Shown: positions 25,403-33,231, counted from the stretch's first letter. The stretch is DNA of 64,000 nt from Flavobacterium lipolyticum (GCF_020905335.1 NZ_JAJJMN010000001.1:1054001-1118000), one strand, 5' to 3'. Notes: a model not told the origin generated them from the letters alone. Program-made: numbers and translations.

Positions 25403-26233
25403 ATGAAAAAAACAGCATTTTTACTCCTAACCATTTGTACAACAGCACTAACACAACTTTCCTGCTCTGGCAATGATGACACAAAAAAACAACCTGAATC
25501 TGATGTCACGTCAGTTGGAGCTTCTCTTACCATCGATGCCATTAACGATATGGACATCAAAACCGGGTTAATCGTTACAACAAAAAACACTTCCTCAGCA
25601 AAACCAAACGAGACAACACCGGGAATCTGTGGCGCAATTACAATCACACAACAAAGCCCAACCTCTTATCCGAAAGTTTTCACAGTTGATTACGGAACCG
25701 GATGCACTGACAATCTGATCAACAGAAAAGGGAAATTAAAAATCACGCTTTCAGGACCGATAATTACTACCGGAAGTAAAATAACCATCGAAAGAATCGA
25801 CTATTCTTTTAATGGCATAAAACTGGAAGGAACAATAGAATACACCAACACAACAACTGTGGCAACTGTACCACAATGGAGCCGAAAAGTGACCAACGGA
25901 AAGTTCACTGATTTAGAAGGCAGAGTTTACCTTAACTCAGGAAACTGGACTGTAAAACAAACTGCAGGTGTCGATACTCCTTATGTTCTGGAAGACAATA
26001 CGTATGAAATGACTGAAGGAAACCACACCATCACCAGCTCAAACGGAGCCGTATTAACCTTAACCGTTCAGGAATCATTAATTAAAAAATATACTTGCGA
26101 TTTTATTTCCAAAGGAAAACTAAAAGTTCAGGGCAATCTACTAAACGGAGTGGTTGATTATGGCAATAATGATTGCGACAAAAAATTCACTTACACAAAC
26201 GAAAACGGAACTACATTTAATCTCTCCATGTAA
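25403..26233 (+). CDS. lipoprotein of unknown function
   Basis: A 276-residue lipoprotein: signal ending QLSC (Cys21), then an acidic/Lys linker 'SGNDDTKKQ'. The body is Thr/Ser/Asn-rich and beta-strand-like, with four cysteines (near residues 75, 98, 231 and 260) that could form two disulfides. The C-terminal 'TCDFISKGKLKVQG' with following 'DYGNNDCDKKFTY' is a pattern I have seen in unnamed flavobacterial lipoproteins, but I cannot assign a family. It stands alone with its own terminator. Confidence 0.82.
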   Translation: MKKTAFLLLTICTTALTQLSCSGNDDTKKQPESDVTSVGASLTIDAINDMDIKTGLIVTTKNTSSAKPNETTPGICGAITITQQSPTSYPKVFTVDYGTGCTDNLINRKGKLKITLSGPIITTGSKITIERIDYSFNGIKLEGTIEYTNTTTVATVPQWSRKVTNGKFTDLEGRVYLNSGNWTVKQTAGVDTPYVLEDNTYEMTEGNHTITSSNGAVLTLTVQESLIKKYTCDFISKGKLKVQGNLLNGVVDYGNNDCDKKFTYTNENGTTFNLSM

Positions 26234-26255
26234 TACTCTTTATTCCTAAAAAGAT

Positions 26256-26293
26256 CAAATCCCAATTTAGAAATAGATTGGGATTTATTTTTT
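26256..26293 (+). terminator. terminator after the 25403-26233 lipoprotein
   Basis: AAATCCCAAT / ATTGGGATTT stem followed by a T-rich run. It excludes any start of the next gene upstream of about 26295. Confidence 0.88.
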
Positions 26294-26364
26294 GGCAAAA
26301 TTTGAATGCCACCACAGTACATTCAAACTATTTTCTTTATTTTGCAGCAAAATCTAAAAAACCA

Positions 26365-27081
26365 ATGAAAAAATCAATTATTGCTTTTGTTGCTCTTGCC
26401 CTATTGGCATCCTGCAGCAAAAAAGAATCAACTGACGGTTTGCACCTTACAGGAAACATAAAAGGATTAAAAAACGGAACTTTATATATTCAAAGAATCG
26501 TTGACACATCACTTGTTGCTATTGACAGCATTAAAATAGACGGAAATTCTGCATTTGAAACAAACATAAAACTGGAATCTCCTGAAATGTTATATTTATT
26601 CCTGGATCGCGGAGTAACCAATTCACTGGATAACAATGTTATGTTTTTCGCAGAACCTGGGAACATCAACATCGACACGAACCTTGATAATTTTATTTAT
26701 GGTGCAAAAATTACCGGATCTAAAAATCAGGAATTGTACGATGAGTATAAAAAGATAAATTCCCGTTTTAATGAAGAAAGCCTTGCTATGGTAGAATCGA
26801 GATTTAAGGCTGTAAAAAGACAAGACCAGAAAGCCATTGACAGTATTAACACCAAACAGGAATCTAACATCAAAAGAAAGTATTTATACGCTACTAACTT
26901 TGCCCTAAACAACAAAGATCACGAAATCGCTCCTTACATTGCTTTAGCTGAGATTTACGATATCAATGTTAAGTTTTTGGACACGATTCAGAAATCAATG
27001 ACACCAAAAGTAGCCAATTCATTATACGGTAAAAAACTAACAAAATACGTTTCCGACATCAAGAAAGAGCAACAAAAATAA
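26365..27081 (+). CDS. DUF4369-domain lipoprotein
   Basis: A 238-residue lipoprotein (signal MKKSIIAFVALALLASC, Cys17). I start at 26365 because the frame upstream overlaps the previous gene's terminator. Residues about 24-120 match the DUF4369 pattern: 'LTGNIKGLKNGTLYIQRI', 'VAIDSIKIDGNSAF' and 'FFAEPGNINIDTN'. In Bacteroidota this domain usually precedes an AhpC/thioredoxin domain; here the second half is only a charged helix-rich region, so the protein has the N-terminal domain alone. Function unknown. Confidence 0.85.
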   Translation: MKKSIIAFVALALLASCSKKESTDGLHLTGNIKGLKNGTLYIQRIVDTSLVAIDSIKIDGNSAFETNIKLESPEMLYLFLDRGVTNSLDNNVMFFAEPGNINIDTNLDNFIYGAKITGSKNQELYDEYKKINSRFNEESLAMVESRFKAVKRQDQKAIDSINTKQESNIKRKYLYATNFALNNKDHEIAPYIALAEIYDINVKFLDTIQKSMTPKVANSLYGKKLTKYVSDIKKEQQK

Positions 27082-27087
27082 AATCCA

Positions 27088-27124
27088 ACAAAAATGTCCT
27101 GACTATTCAGGACATTTTTTTTAT
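27088..27124 (+). terminator. terminator of the DUF4369 gene
   Basis: AAATGTCCTGA / TCAGGACATTT stem with a T8 tail. Confidence 0.93.
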
Positions 27125-27141
27125 ATCAAATTTCATCCCCC

Positions 27142-27600
27142 CTATCTTCCAAGCAGAGCACCCAAAATTCCAAATACAAATACAAGTCCGTATAAAGCAA
27201 GAATAGCCAGCATGAAAATACCGATGAATTTATAGTGTGATTTAAGATACCCCAGAGAACTGGTCAACAACTCTGAATCATTCTCTCTAAAAGCTCTCTT
27301 TGTATTTACAGCAAACTTGTACAAATAATAAACCGGAAAGAAATAGATCGCCGCAATAAAAACATAGACAAATCCCATTAACGCTCCAAAAGAGCCTCCA
27401 AGACCTCCCATTCCCGACATGCTATTTCCCATAGCCGAAAAAATAGTTCCTGCAAAAACGGCAATTAAAACCATCAACCCAATTCCTACGAATCCTAAAA
27501 TAGACAGGAAATAAGCCCATTTGGCGGTTTCCTTTAAAAAGTCTTTAGCAGTTTGGTCAAGCTGCAATTCAAATTTTTCAAAAACTGATGTTTCTTCCAT
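27142..27600 (-). CDS. DUF5362 family membrane protein
   Basis: A 152-residue inner-membrane protein with three or four hydrophobic segments (about 30-55, 70-95 and 125-150). A soluble N-terminal helix reads 'LDQTAKDFLKETAKWAYFLS'; the loop is Gly/Met-rich ('MSGMGGLGGSFGALMGF') and is followed by 'FPVYYLYKFAVNTKRAF', the recognisable DUF5362 core. No function is known. TATGTTTG lies 27 nt upstream; it stands alone. Confidence 0.85.
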   Translation of the reverse strand: MEETSVFEKFELQLDQTAKDFLKETAKWAYFLSILGFVGIGLMVLIAVFAGTIFSAMGNSMSGMGGLGGSFGALMGFVYVFIAAIYFFPVYYLYKFAVNTKRAFRENDSELLTSSLGYLKSHYKFIGIFMLAILALYGLVFVFGILGALLGR

Positions 27601-27626
27601 TATTAATATGTTTTTTGGTTAAGTAA

Positions 27627-27634
27627 CAAACATA
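27627..27634 (-). promoter_or_regulatory. -7 promoter element of the DUF5362 gene
   Basis: TATGTTTG on the minus strand, 27 nt before the ATG. Confidence 0.5.
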
Positions 27635-27904
27635 AGAAAAATAGCACTACAAACACCTCCATCAAAAATAGGTCAGATACAAAAAAGACAGCTTCCAGGG
27701 TATTTCGTTTAATTCCCAGCGAGTTTCGCACAGATTTCTTATAGACGCTTCCAATACTGCACCTGCATACTTTACACAAAACCTTGCTCTCTTTAGGGTT
27801 AGAAAAAAAAAGCCCACGGATTACACCAATTCGTTTCACAAAAACGTGGATCTCCACGGATTTTTATTCCAAAGAATACTACACCCGTGTACTTTGCGTA
27901 AAAC
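27635..27904. other. intergenic region with degenerate repeats
   Basis: No credible gene. ACAAAACCTTGCTCTCTTTA at about 27777-27796 resembles AAAACCTTGCGCTCTTTGCG to the right of the insertion sequence (about 29324-29343), a phrase common between flavobacterial genes. An imperfect hairpin sits around 27845-27860 (ACGTGGATCTCCACG). An 84-codon leftward ORF here looks spurious. Confidence 0.45.
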
Positions 27905-27972
27905 GGATCAAGAACAAAACCTGGGGAGGAATGTCAAAATAAAATTAGAAATTTGTAATCTAAGAATTAGAT

Positions 27973-28320
27973 ATGACACCTATAGAGCTTTTAAAATTTA
28001 TGCTTCCTGATTTTTTAATAGAATACTTTGAAGTAGTTTCTACCACTAACACAGAAGAAGTATTGCATCTGTATTTTGAAGAAAAAATAAAACCTCCACA
28101 AGAGTTTAATTCTTTTGAATTGATTTCTAAGGGGTTTCTTGATGAGATTACTATTCAGGATTTTCCATTAAGAGGTAAATTTGTGTATTTACACATCAAA
28201 AGACGCCGTTGGACTAATAAAACCAATGGAGAAATCATCAAAAGAGATTGGACTTTAGTTGCTAAAGGAACTCGCATGACTCAGGAGTTTGCGACTTTTT
28301 TAAAAGAAATTAATAGATAA
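27973..28320 (+). CDS. ISAon1-type transposase, N-terminal region (orfA)
   Basis: A 115-residue protein with 'LLKFMLPDFLIEYFEVV' at the start and 'FVYLHIKRRRWTNK' followed by 'RDWTLVAKGTRMTQEF' near the end, the N-terminal region of ISAon1-type transposases. It ends at 28320 while the downstream frame, open from 28304, continues the protein: read through with a +1 (or -2) shift, the sequence runs into a helix-turn-helix-like part and the DDE domain. Either frameshifting or independent translation must supply the second part. Confidence 0.85.
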   Translation: MTPIELLKFMLPDFLIEYFEVVSTTNTEEVLHLYFEEKIKPPQEFNSFELISKGFLDEITIQDFPLRGKFVYLHIKRRRWTNKTNGEIIKRDWTLVAKGTRMTQEFATFLKEINR

Positions 28321-28447
28321 GAGTGCCACAGATTGTCATACCATTGGAGGCTTTTTCGGGGTTAACGGAAAGAGACTCCAAAGACAATACAAAAAACATT
28401 TAAGCTCATTTAATACATGGGCTCCACGCGAACATGCGCACCAATGG

Positions 28448-29296
28448 ATGATTTACCCTGAAAACATGGGCACTCATTTATCCATTGACGAGGTGGCTTT
28501 GTCTCAGGGGGAACTTTACACTATCCTGACCAACAAGAAATTCAAAGGCAAAAAAGGTTGCTTGGTAGCTATTGTTGCCGGAACTAAAGCAGACCAGGTT
28601 ATAGAACACATCAGAAAGATTGATTACAAGAAAAGATCTTTTGTCAAAGAGATAACGCTCGATATGGCTAATTCCATGAAGCTAATCTCTAAGAAATGTT
28701 TTCCTAAAGCCATACAGGTTACAGATCGGTTCCATGTTCAAAAATTAGCGCTCGAAGCAGTACAAGAGATTAGAATCAAACATCGCTGGGAAGCTATGGA
28801 CTTTGAGAATCAATCGATACTACAAGCCAAATTAGAAAACAAAACATACATTCCCCAGCTTTTACCTAACGGAGATTCTGTTAAACAGTTATTAGCCAGA
28901 AGCAGGTATCTACTTTATAAGTCTCGCGAAAAATGGACTCGGAGCCAAGAAGAAAGAGCACAAATGGTATTTGAACTATATCCTGACATTAAAACAGCTT
29001 ACAATTTAAACCAACAGCTTCGAGGAATTTACAATAACTACAATGACAAACATATTGCCATGACCAAACTGGCACATTGGTATAGAAATGTAGAAGAATC
29101 AGGTTTTAAAAACTTTAATATTCTACTCAATACCATAACTATTAATTATCAGTCAATCTTAAACTATTTTGATAATAGAAGCACAAATGCTTCGGCAGAA
29201 TCTTTCAATGCTAAAATAAAAGCTTTTAGAAGTCAATTTAGAGGAGTGAGCAATATAGATTTTTTCTTGTTCAGATTATCTAATCTTTTTGCTTAA
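28448..29296 (+). CDS. ISAon1-type DDE transposase, catalytic part (orfB)
   Basis: 282 residues from the first ATG; the frame is open from 28304 and the upstream 48 codons ('TIGGFFGVNGKRLQRQYKKH') clearly belong to the same domain, so the ATG at 28448 is probably not the true beginning. Catalytic residues of the ISL3-like DDE fold: Asp in 'HLSIDEVAL', Asp in 'QVTDRFHVQKLALE' and Glu in 'NASAESFNAKIKAFR'. The protein cuts and joins the ends of its own element. The C-terminus 'FFLFRLSNLFA' is the usual end, so the gene is full-length on that side. Confidence 0.9.
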   Translation: MIYPENMGTHLSIDEVALSQGELYTILTNKKFKGKKGCLVAIVAGTKADQVIEHIRKIDYKKRSFVKEITLDMANSMKLISKKCFPKAIQVTDRFHVQKLALEAVQEIRIKHRWEAMDFENQSILQAKLENKTYIPQLLPNGDSVKQLLARSRYLLYKSREKWTRSQEERAQMVFELYPDIKTAYNLNQQLRGIYNNYNDKHIAMTKLAHWYRNVEESGFKNFNILLNTITINYQSILNYFDNRSTNASAESFNAKIKAFRSQFRGVSNIDFFLFRLSNLFA

Positions 29297-29405
29297 TCCC
29301 CAACTTTTGAACCTGATCCCGTAAAACCTTGCGCTCTTTGCGGTTAAAAAACCATATGCAGATTCATTTCACAAAAACTCGAATCTCTATTAATTTCACT
29401 TAAGA

Positions 29406-29440
29406 GCAAAAAAAAAACCACCACTAAAAAGTGATGGTTT
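29406..29440 (-). terminator. terminator of tRNA-Thr copy 1
   Basis: AAACCACCAC / GTGATGGTTT hairpin with a leftward T9 run, directly after the tRNA 3' end. Confidence 0.85.
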
Positions 29441-29447
29441 CACGTTG

Positions 29448-29521
29448 AGCCGGCGGAGGGACTCGAACCCACGACCTGCTGATTACAAATCAGCTGCTCT
29501 AGCCAACTGAGCTACGCTGGC
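29448..29521 (-). tRNA. tRNA-Thr(UGU), copy 1
   Basis: Complete 74-nt cloverleaf on the minus strand. The anticodon arm is GCTGA-TTTGTAA-TCAGC (anticodon TGT), the T-arm loop TTCGAGT, the D-arm GCTC-AGTTGGCTA-GAGC, the discriminator T. CCA is not encoded. The acceptor stem has an A4-C69 mismatch, and the T stem a T50-T64 mismatch. Confidence 0.97.
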
Positions 29522-29589
29522 GACTCATTACGTTTGTAAATGTATAATGGATTTTAAATTTTCCAAAATAAATCTACTGCTTATTTCAA

Positions 29590-29620
29590 TTAAAAACCAC
29601 CACTCGCAGTGATGGTTTTG
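29590..29620 (-). terminator. hairpin between the two tRNA-Thr genes
   Basis: AAACCACCACT / AGTGATGGTTT stem, the same as after copy 1, so the duplication included the terminator. Confidence 0.75.
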
Positions 29621-29625
29621 TGTTG

Positions 29626-29699
29626 AGCCGGCGGAGGGACTCGAACCCACGACCTGCTGATTACAAATCAGCTGCTCTAGCCAACTGAGCTACGCTGGC
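29626..29699 (-). tRNA. tRNA-Thr(UGU), copy 2
   Basis: Identical over all 74 nt to the copy at 29448-29521, including the A4-C69 mismatch. The flanks match only in part (same hairpin downstream, same ~35 nt TCCAAAATAAATCTGC-type spacer upstream), which points to a tandem duplication of gene plus terminator. Confidence 0.97.
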
Positions 29700-29777
29700 G
29701 TCTCATTACGGGTGCAAATATAAGTCGGTTTTTCGTTTTTCCAAAATAAATCTGCACTTTTTTATGCTTTTTTTTGC

Positions 29778-30044
29778 TTACAATTCGTTGATTTTAGCAA
29801 TCAATTGATTAGCAGTTTCTTCCAATTCGATATTGATTTGCTTGAAGTGCGCTTTTTTGTTTTCAACATTCTTAGCGTTTACTTTTGTGATCAAAGTATC
29901 AAATGCAGCGATAGCCTGATCAACCAAAGCGTTCGTTTCAGGAGTAGGATTTCCTGTTGTTGACATTTCAAATAAGTAAATTGCCTCAATAATATCTCCT
30001 AATACGAAATTGATGTCTTTCTTTAAGTTTTTAACGTTTGCCAT
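29778..30044 (-). CDS. conserved small cytoplasmic protein of unknown function
   Basis: An 88-residue, Ala/Asn/Lys-rich helical protein without signal or membrane segment: 'LKKDINFVLGDIIEAIYLFE', 'TNALVDQAIAAFDTLI' and 'HFKQINIELEETANQLIAKI'. The heptad-like spacing suggests a helical bundle. I recognise it as a widespread flavobacterial protein without a named role. TACTTTTG lies 28 nt upstream. It precedes the tRNA-Thr pair on the same strand, with no visible terminator in between, so readthrough transcription of the tRNAs is possible. Confidence 0.85.
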   Translation of the reverse strand: MANVKNLKKDINFVLGDIIEAIYLFEMSTTGNPTPETNALVDQAIAAFDTLITKVNAKNVENKKAHFKQINIELEETANQLIAKINEL

Positions 30045-30071
30045 TTTTATTTTAATTTAAATTTGCGACTG

Positions 30072-30079
30072 CAAAAGTA
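30072..30079 (-). promoter_or_regulatory. -7 promoter element of the 88-residue protein gene
   Basis: TACTTTTG on the minus strand, 28 nt before the ATG. Confidence 0.55.
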
Positions 30080-30187
30080 CATATAATCTTTTTATTACGC
30101 GCTATGAAATGTAAATTTCTAAAATTGAAGCATTTCCATTTAAAAGAAATGCATTTATCTCAGCTTGAAACGAATACCTTTTCTACT

Positions 30188-30646
30188 CTACAATACTAGC
30201 TCTTTAATCGTTTCCATTGCTTTCTGAATGTGTTTTGCCGCATTCATACTATCAAAAATCAGAATAACTACTCCATTCTTATCGATAATATAAGTAACTC
30301 TTCCCGGCAAAAGACCAAATAGTGTGTTACGCACCCCAAAAAGATGTCGTAATTTTTTATCCTGATCAGACAATAGTATAAAAGGCAATTGATGTTTGTT
30401 GGCAAATTTATGATGCGACTTTACAGTATCACTGCTTATACCAATAACTTCAGCGCCCAAGTCCTTGAAATCTTCGTATTGATCTCTAAAACTACAAGCT
30501 TCTGTCGTACATCCCGGTGTATTGTCTTTTGGGTAAAAATAAATCACGAGCGGCTTTCGTCCCAAAACACTTTGGCTTTCGAAAACTTCTCCATGATTAT
30601 CTTTAGCAGTAAAATTCGGAACTATATCTCCTATTTTTAATGACAT
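30188..30646 (-). CDS. thioredoxin-dependent peroxiredoxin (Bcp/PrxQ type)
   Basis: A 152-residue peroxiredoxin that reduces hydrogen and organic peroxides in the cytoplasm. The peroxidatic Cys46 is in 'DNTPGCTTEACSFRD', with the resolving Cys51 five residues later, the atypical 2-Cys PrxQ spacing. 'LPFILLSDQDKKL' and 'RVTYIIDKNGVV' complete the family pattern. Its ATG directly abuts the queD stop codon, so it is the last gene of the idi-queD-prx operon. Confidence 0.95.
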   Translation of the reverse strand: MSLKIGDIVPNFTAKDNHGEVFESQSVLGRKPLVIYFYPKDNTPGCTTEACSFRDQYEDFKDLGAEVIGISSDTVKSHHKFANKHQLPFILLSDQDKKLRHLFGVRNTLFGLLPGRVTYIIDKNGVVILIFDSMNAAKHIQKAMETIKELVL

Positions 30647-31060
30647 TTATTCTTCTCCTTTATAAGTTACAAAATTGCGGTCGGTTTCATTCAAAACAAT
30701 TTCTAAATCGAAATCGGGTTGAATTCTCTTTTTAATTTTATTCCATATCACAACAGCAATATGCTCCGCTGTTGGATTCAAATCCTGAAATTCCGGAACA
30801 TCCAGATTCAGGTTTTTGTGATCGAACGGAATCTCTACTTCTTCACGTATGATATCCGCTAATACTTTCACATCCAGAACAAAACCGGTTTCGGGGTCAA
30901 TTTTTCCTGTAACACTTACTGTTAAACCATAATTATGACCATGAAAATTGGGGTTATTGCATTTTCCAAAAACGGCATCGTTCTTTTCAAATGTCCAATC
31001 TTTCCTGTACAATCGATGTGCAGCATTAAAATGTGCTTTTCTAGATATGGTTACTTTCAT
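30647..31060 (-). CDS. queD: 6-carboxytetrahydropterin synthase (QueD/PTPS family)
   Basis: A 137-residue enzyme of the PTPS fold, making 6-carboxytetrahydropterin for queuosine synthesis. Zinc ligands are His15 ('FNAAHRL'), His40 and His42 ('FHGHNY'); the catalytic Cys34 is in 'FGKCNNP' and the pterin-anchoring Glu is near the end ('NETDRNF' region). Middle gene of the idi-queD-prx operon. The other queuosine genes are not here. A 6-pyruvoyl-tetrahydropterin synthase role is the alternative, less likely with the Cys-x3 spacing and context. Confidence 0.92.
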   Translation of the reverse strand: MKVTISRKAHFNAAHRLYRKDWTFEKNDAVFGKCNNPNFHGHNYGLTVSVTGKIDPETGFVLDVKVLADIIREEVEIPFDHKNLNLDVPEFQDLNPTAEHIAVVIWNKIKKRIQPDFDLEIVLNETDRNFVTYKGEE

Positions 31061-31082
31061 TTTGGTTGGTGGTTGGTTTAGT

Positions 31083-31610
31083 TTAAAGTTTATGGTCTTC
31101 TAAATAATGATAAAATTCATCAAATATTATTTTAAACCATACGGTATAAATTTCGGGCTGTTGTTGAATATCTTCTTTTACATCTTCTATTTTCATCCAT
31201 TTCCAATCCTCCACTTCATCTGTATTGATCGCCGGATCATCATTAAAATATCCAATCATAACGTGATCGAGCTCGTGTTCTGTCAAGCCATTATCAAAAG
31301 GAGCTTTATAAATAAAGTGAAAGAGTTCCTTTAAATCTGTCTTAAACCCCATTTCCTCAAAAAGTCTCCTGCTTCCGGCCTGGACATTTGTCTCTCCTTC
31401 ACGCTGATGACTACAGCATGTATTTGTCCAAAGTAAAGGTGAGTGATATTTTTGATGAGCACGTTGTTGTAACATTATTTCATTCTTATCATTTAAGACA
31501 AAAACCGAAAAAGCACGATGCAACATCGCTTTTTCATGTGCTTCCAATTTTGGCATTAAGCCAATTTGTTCATCCTGTTGGTTTACTAGTATTACGTTTT
31601 CTTCTATCAT
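31083..31610 (-). CDS. idi: isopentenyl-diphosphate delta-isomerase, type 1
   Basis: A 175-residue Nudix-fold enzyme interconverting isopentenyl and dimethylallyl diphosphate for isoprenoid synthesis. 'LHRAFSVFVLND' and 'LLWTNTCCSHQREGE' hold the metal His residues and the catalytic Cys (65 or 66); 'SRRLFEEMGF' is the Nudix helix; the acidic 'TDEVEDWKWM' with Glu near 115-120 is also typical. First gene of the operon; queD follows after 22 nt. TATTTTTG sits 17 nt upstream. Confidence 0.95.
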   Translation of the reverse strand: MIEENVILVNQQDEQIGLMPKLEAHEKAMLHRAFSVFVLNDKNEIMLQQRAHQKYHSPLLWTNTCCSHQREGETNVQAGSRRLFEEMGFKTDLKELFHFIYKAPFDNGLTEHELDHVMIGYFNDDPAINTDEVEDWKWMKIEDVKEDIQQQPEIYTVWFKIIFDEFYHYLEDHKL

Positions 31611-31627
31611 AGGGCTTATTGATCAAA

Positions 31628-31635
31628 CAAAAATA
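31628..31635 (-). promoter_or_regulatory. -7 promoter element of the idi-queD-prx operon
   Basis: TATTTTTG on the minus strand, 17 nt before the idi start. The remaining divergent spacer up to 31867 shows nothing else recognisable. Confidence 0.5.
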
Positions 31636-31867
31636 CGAAAAAAGAAATGGCTTGAAAATCCTGAAAGAGATTGTGAAAAGTTTAACGAGCTTAGAATCAC
31701 ACAAAAAACTAGCTATCAACAAAATACAAACCAATCAATCTTCAAAACTCTTTAAATACAAGCCTTAAAACTGAATTCCTTTGTTTTACGTAAATAATAA
31801 AAGTTAAAACATACTTAAAAAAATCTGAATTGTAAACTACGCGACATTTCCAGGCGAAATCTAGCCG

Positions 31868-31875
31868 TATCTTTG
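31868..31875 (+). promoter_or_regulatory. -7 promoter element of msrB-msrA
   Basis: TATCTTTG, 27 nt before the msrB ATG. It also shows that the TTG at 31873 cannot be the translation start. Confidence 0.65.
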
Positions 31876-31902
31876 AAATACAGAATTAAAGCATTCCTAA
31901 CA

Positions 31903-32457
31903 ATGAAAACAAAAACTCAATTTCTCAGCCTTTGCTTTTTAATTCCGCTCTTTATACTACAAGCATGCGGGCAAAATGCAAAAAAACAAAATACAACAAC
32001 GACGGCCATGGAAAACAAAATCAGCAAGCCCGGAAATCCTTATTATTCCAATACCGACACAACTAAACTCAACGTCAGCAATGCCGAATGGAAAAAAGTA
32101 CTCCCTGAAGATGTTTATGCTGTAATGCGCGAAGCGGACACCGAAAGACCTTTCACCGGAAAATACTGGAAAACAGATGAAAAAGGAACTTATTATTGCG
32201 CTTCCTGCGGCAATAAACTTTTTCGCTCGGGAGCTAAATTTGCCAGCAGCTGCGGATGGCCCAGTTTCTTCGAACAAGACAACAAAAAAAGCGTTGTTTA
32301 CAAAAATGACAACTCCCTTGGTATGGAAAGAATTGAAGCACTATGCGGACGTTGCAGCGGACACTTAGGTCATTTATTTGATGACGGACCTCCACCAACC
32401 GGAAAACGCTACTGCATGAATTCGATTGCACTTGACTTTATTCCCGATACTAAATAA
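31903..32457 (+). CDS. msrB: peptide-methionine (R)-S-oxide reductase, lipoprotein form
   Basis: A 184-residue MsrB with a lipoprotein signal (LQAC, Cys22), so it should repair oxidised methionine in envelope proteins. Zinc cysteines are Cys99/Cys102 ('CASCGNKLF') and Cys148/Cys151 ('CGRCSGHLGHLF'); the catalytic Cys171 is in 'RYCMNSIAL' and a possible recycling Cys117 is in 'SSCGWPSF'. The ATG at 31903 is chosen because the promoter covers the alternative upstream start. msrA follows after 8 nt on the same strand. Confidence 0.96.
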   Translation: MKTKTQFLSLCFLIPLFILQACGQNAKKQNTTTTAMENKISKPGNPYYSNTDTTKLNVSNAEWKKVLPEDVYAVMREADTERPFTGKYWKTDEKGTYYCASCGNKLFRSGAKFASSCGWPSFFEQDNKKSVVYKNDNSLGMERIEALCGRCSGHLGHLFDDGPPPTGKRYCMNSIALDFIPDTK

Positions 32458-32465
32458 AACTAAAA

Positions 32466-33083
32466 ATGAAGAACTTATTCCTAATTAGTCTATTTGCATT
32501 GTCCATAAATGGATTTGCACAAAACAGCAAAACAAAAAGCTCCTCAAATCCGGAAACAATTACACTTGGAGGTGGCTGTTATTGGTGCGTTGAAGCCGTT
32601 TATGAAAATCTGGCAGGGGTAAAATCTGTAGTCTCCGGTTTTTCAGGAGGAAAAGTCGCTAATCCAACCTATGAAGAGGTTTGCACAGGAACAACGGGGC
32701 ATGCCGAAGTAGTCCAGATTACTTACGATAAAAGCGTTACGGATATCAATGAAATTTTCAAAGTTTTCTTTACCGTTCACGATCCAACAACCTTAAACAG
32801 ACAAGGGGCAGATGTTGGTACGCAATATCGATCTGTTATTTTTTACAAAAATGACGAACAAAAAAAGGCCGCAGAAAGTATTATTGCCGAACTGAACAAA
32901 GCAAAAGTCTACAGCAGCCCTATTGTAACAAAAATAGAACCCTTTAAAGTTTTTTACAAAGCTGAGGATTATCATCAAAATTATTATGCTAACAATAAGA
33001 ACCAACCCTATTGTAAAATGGTCATTCAGCCCAAAATAGAAAAATTTGAAAAAGTTTTTAAAGACAAACTCAAAAAGAAATAA
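32466..33083 (+). CDS. msrA: peptide-methionine (S)-S-oxide reductase, exported
   Basis: A 205-residue MsrA with a signal peptide (cleavage near NGFAQ). The catalytic Cys38 is in 'LGGGCYWCVEAVYE'; the substrate-pocket segments 'GHAEVVQITYD', 'FFTVHDPTTLNRQGADVGTQY' (within 20-residue pieces: VHDPTTLNRQG, DVGTQYRSV) and 'EDYHQNYY' are all present. It reduces the S epimer, complementing MsrB; both being exported means a dedicated envelope repair pair. The electron donor is not encoded here. A terminator follows. Confidence 0.96.
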   Translation: MKNLFLISLFALSINGFAQNSKTKSSSNPETITLGGGCYWCVEAVYENLAGVKSVVSGFSGGKVANPTYEEVCTGTTGHAEVVQITYDKSVTDINEIFKVFFTVHDPTTLNRQGADVGTQYRSVIFYKNDEQKKAAESIIAELNKAKVYSSPIVTKIEPFKVFYKAEDYHQNYYANNKNQPYCKMVIQPKIEKFEKVFKDKLKKK

Positions 33084-33109
33084 TACTTGTTTATGAAGGT
33101 TAATACAAG

Positions 33110-33142
33110 TTGCCGTTCACTCTCGTGGACGGTTTTTTTATT
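33110..33142 (+). terminator. msrB-msrA terminator
   Basis: CCGTTCAC-TCTC-GTGGACGG hairpin with a T7 tail. Confidence 0.9.
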
Positions 33143-33231
33143 ACCTTTTCTCCCCAAAACACATCTTTAAGAACTCTTTTAAAACTGCAAACTAATTTTA
33201 CCGTAATTTGTATTCTCAAAATAATGTAAAA

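Larger units (their letters stand above)
27905..29319 (+). mobile_element. ISL3-like (ISAon1-type) insertion sequence, 1415 bp
   Basis: Bounded by imperfect 23-bp inverted repeats: GGATCAAGAACAAAACC... at 27905-27927 and, on the other strand, GGATCAGGTTCAAAAGT... at 29297-29319, 17 of 23 matching. Flanks are CGTAAAC on the left and CGTAAAAC on the right, consistent with an 8-bp target duplication that lost one A on the left. Inside are two transposase reading frames. It looks recent and possibly intact. Confidence 0.85.

Noticed and set aside
27603..27857. An 84-codon leftward ORF upstream of the DUF5362 gene
   Set aside because: It covers the promoter of the DUF5362 gene and degenerate intergenic repeats; composition is unlike neighbouring proteins.
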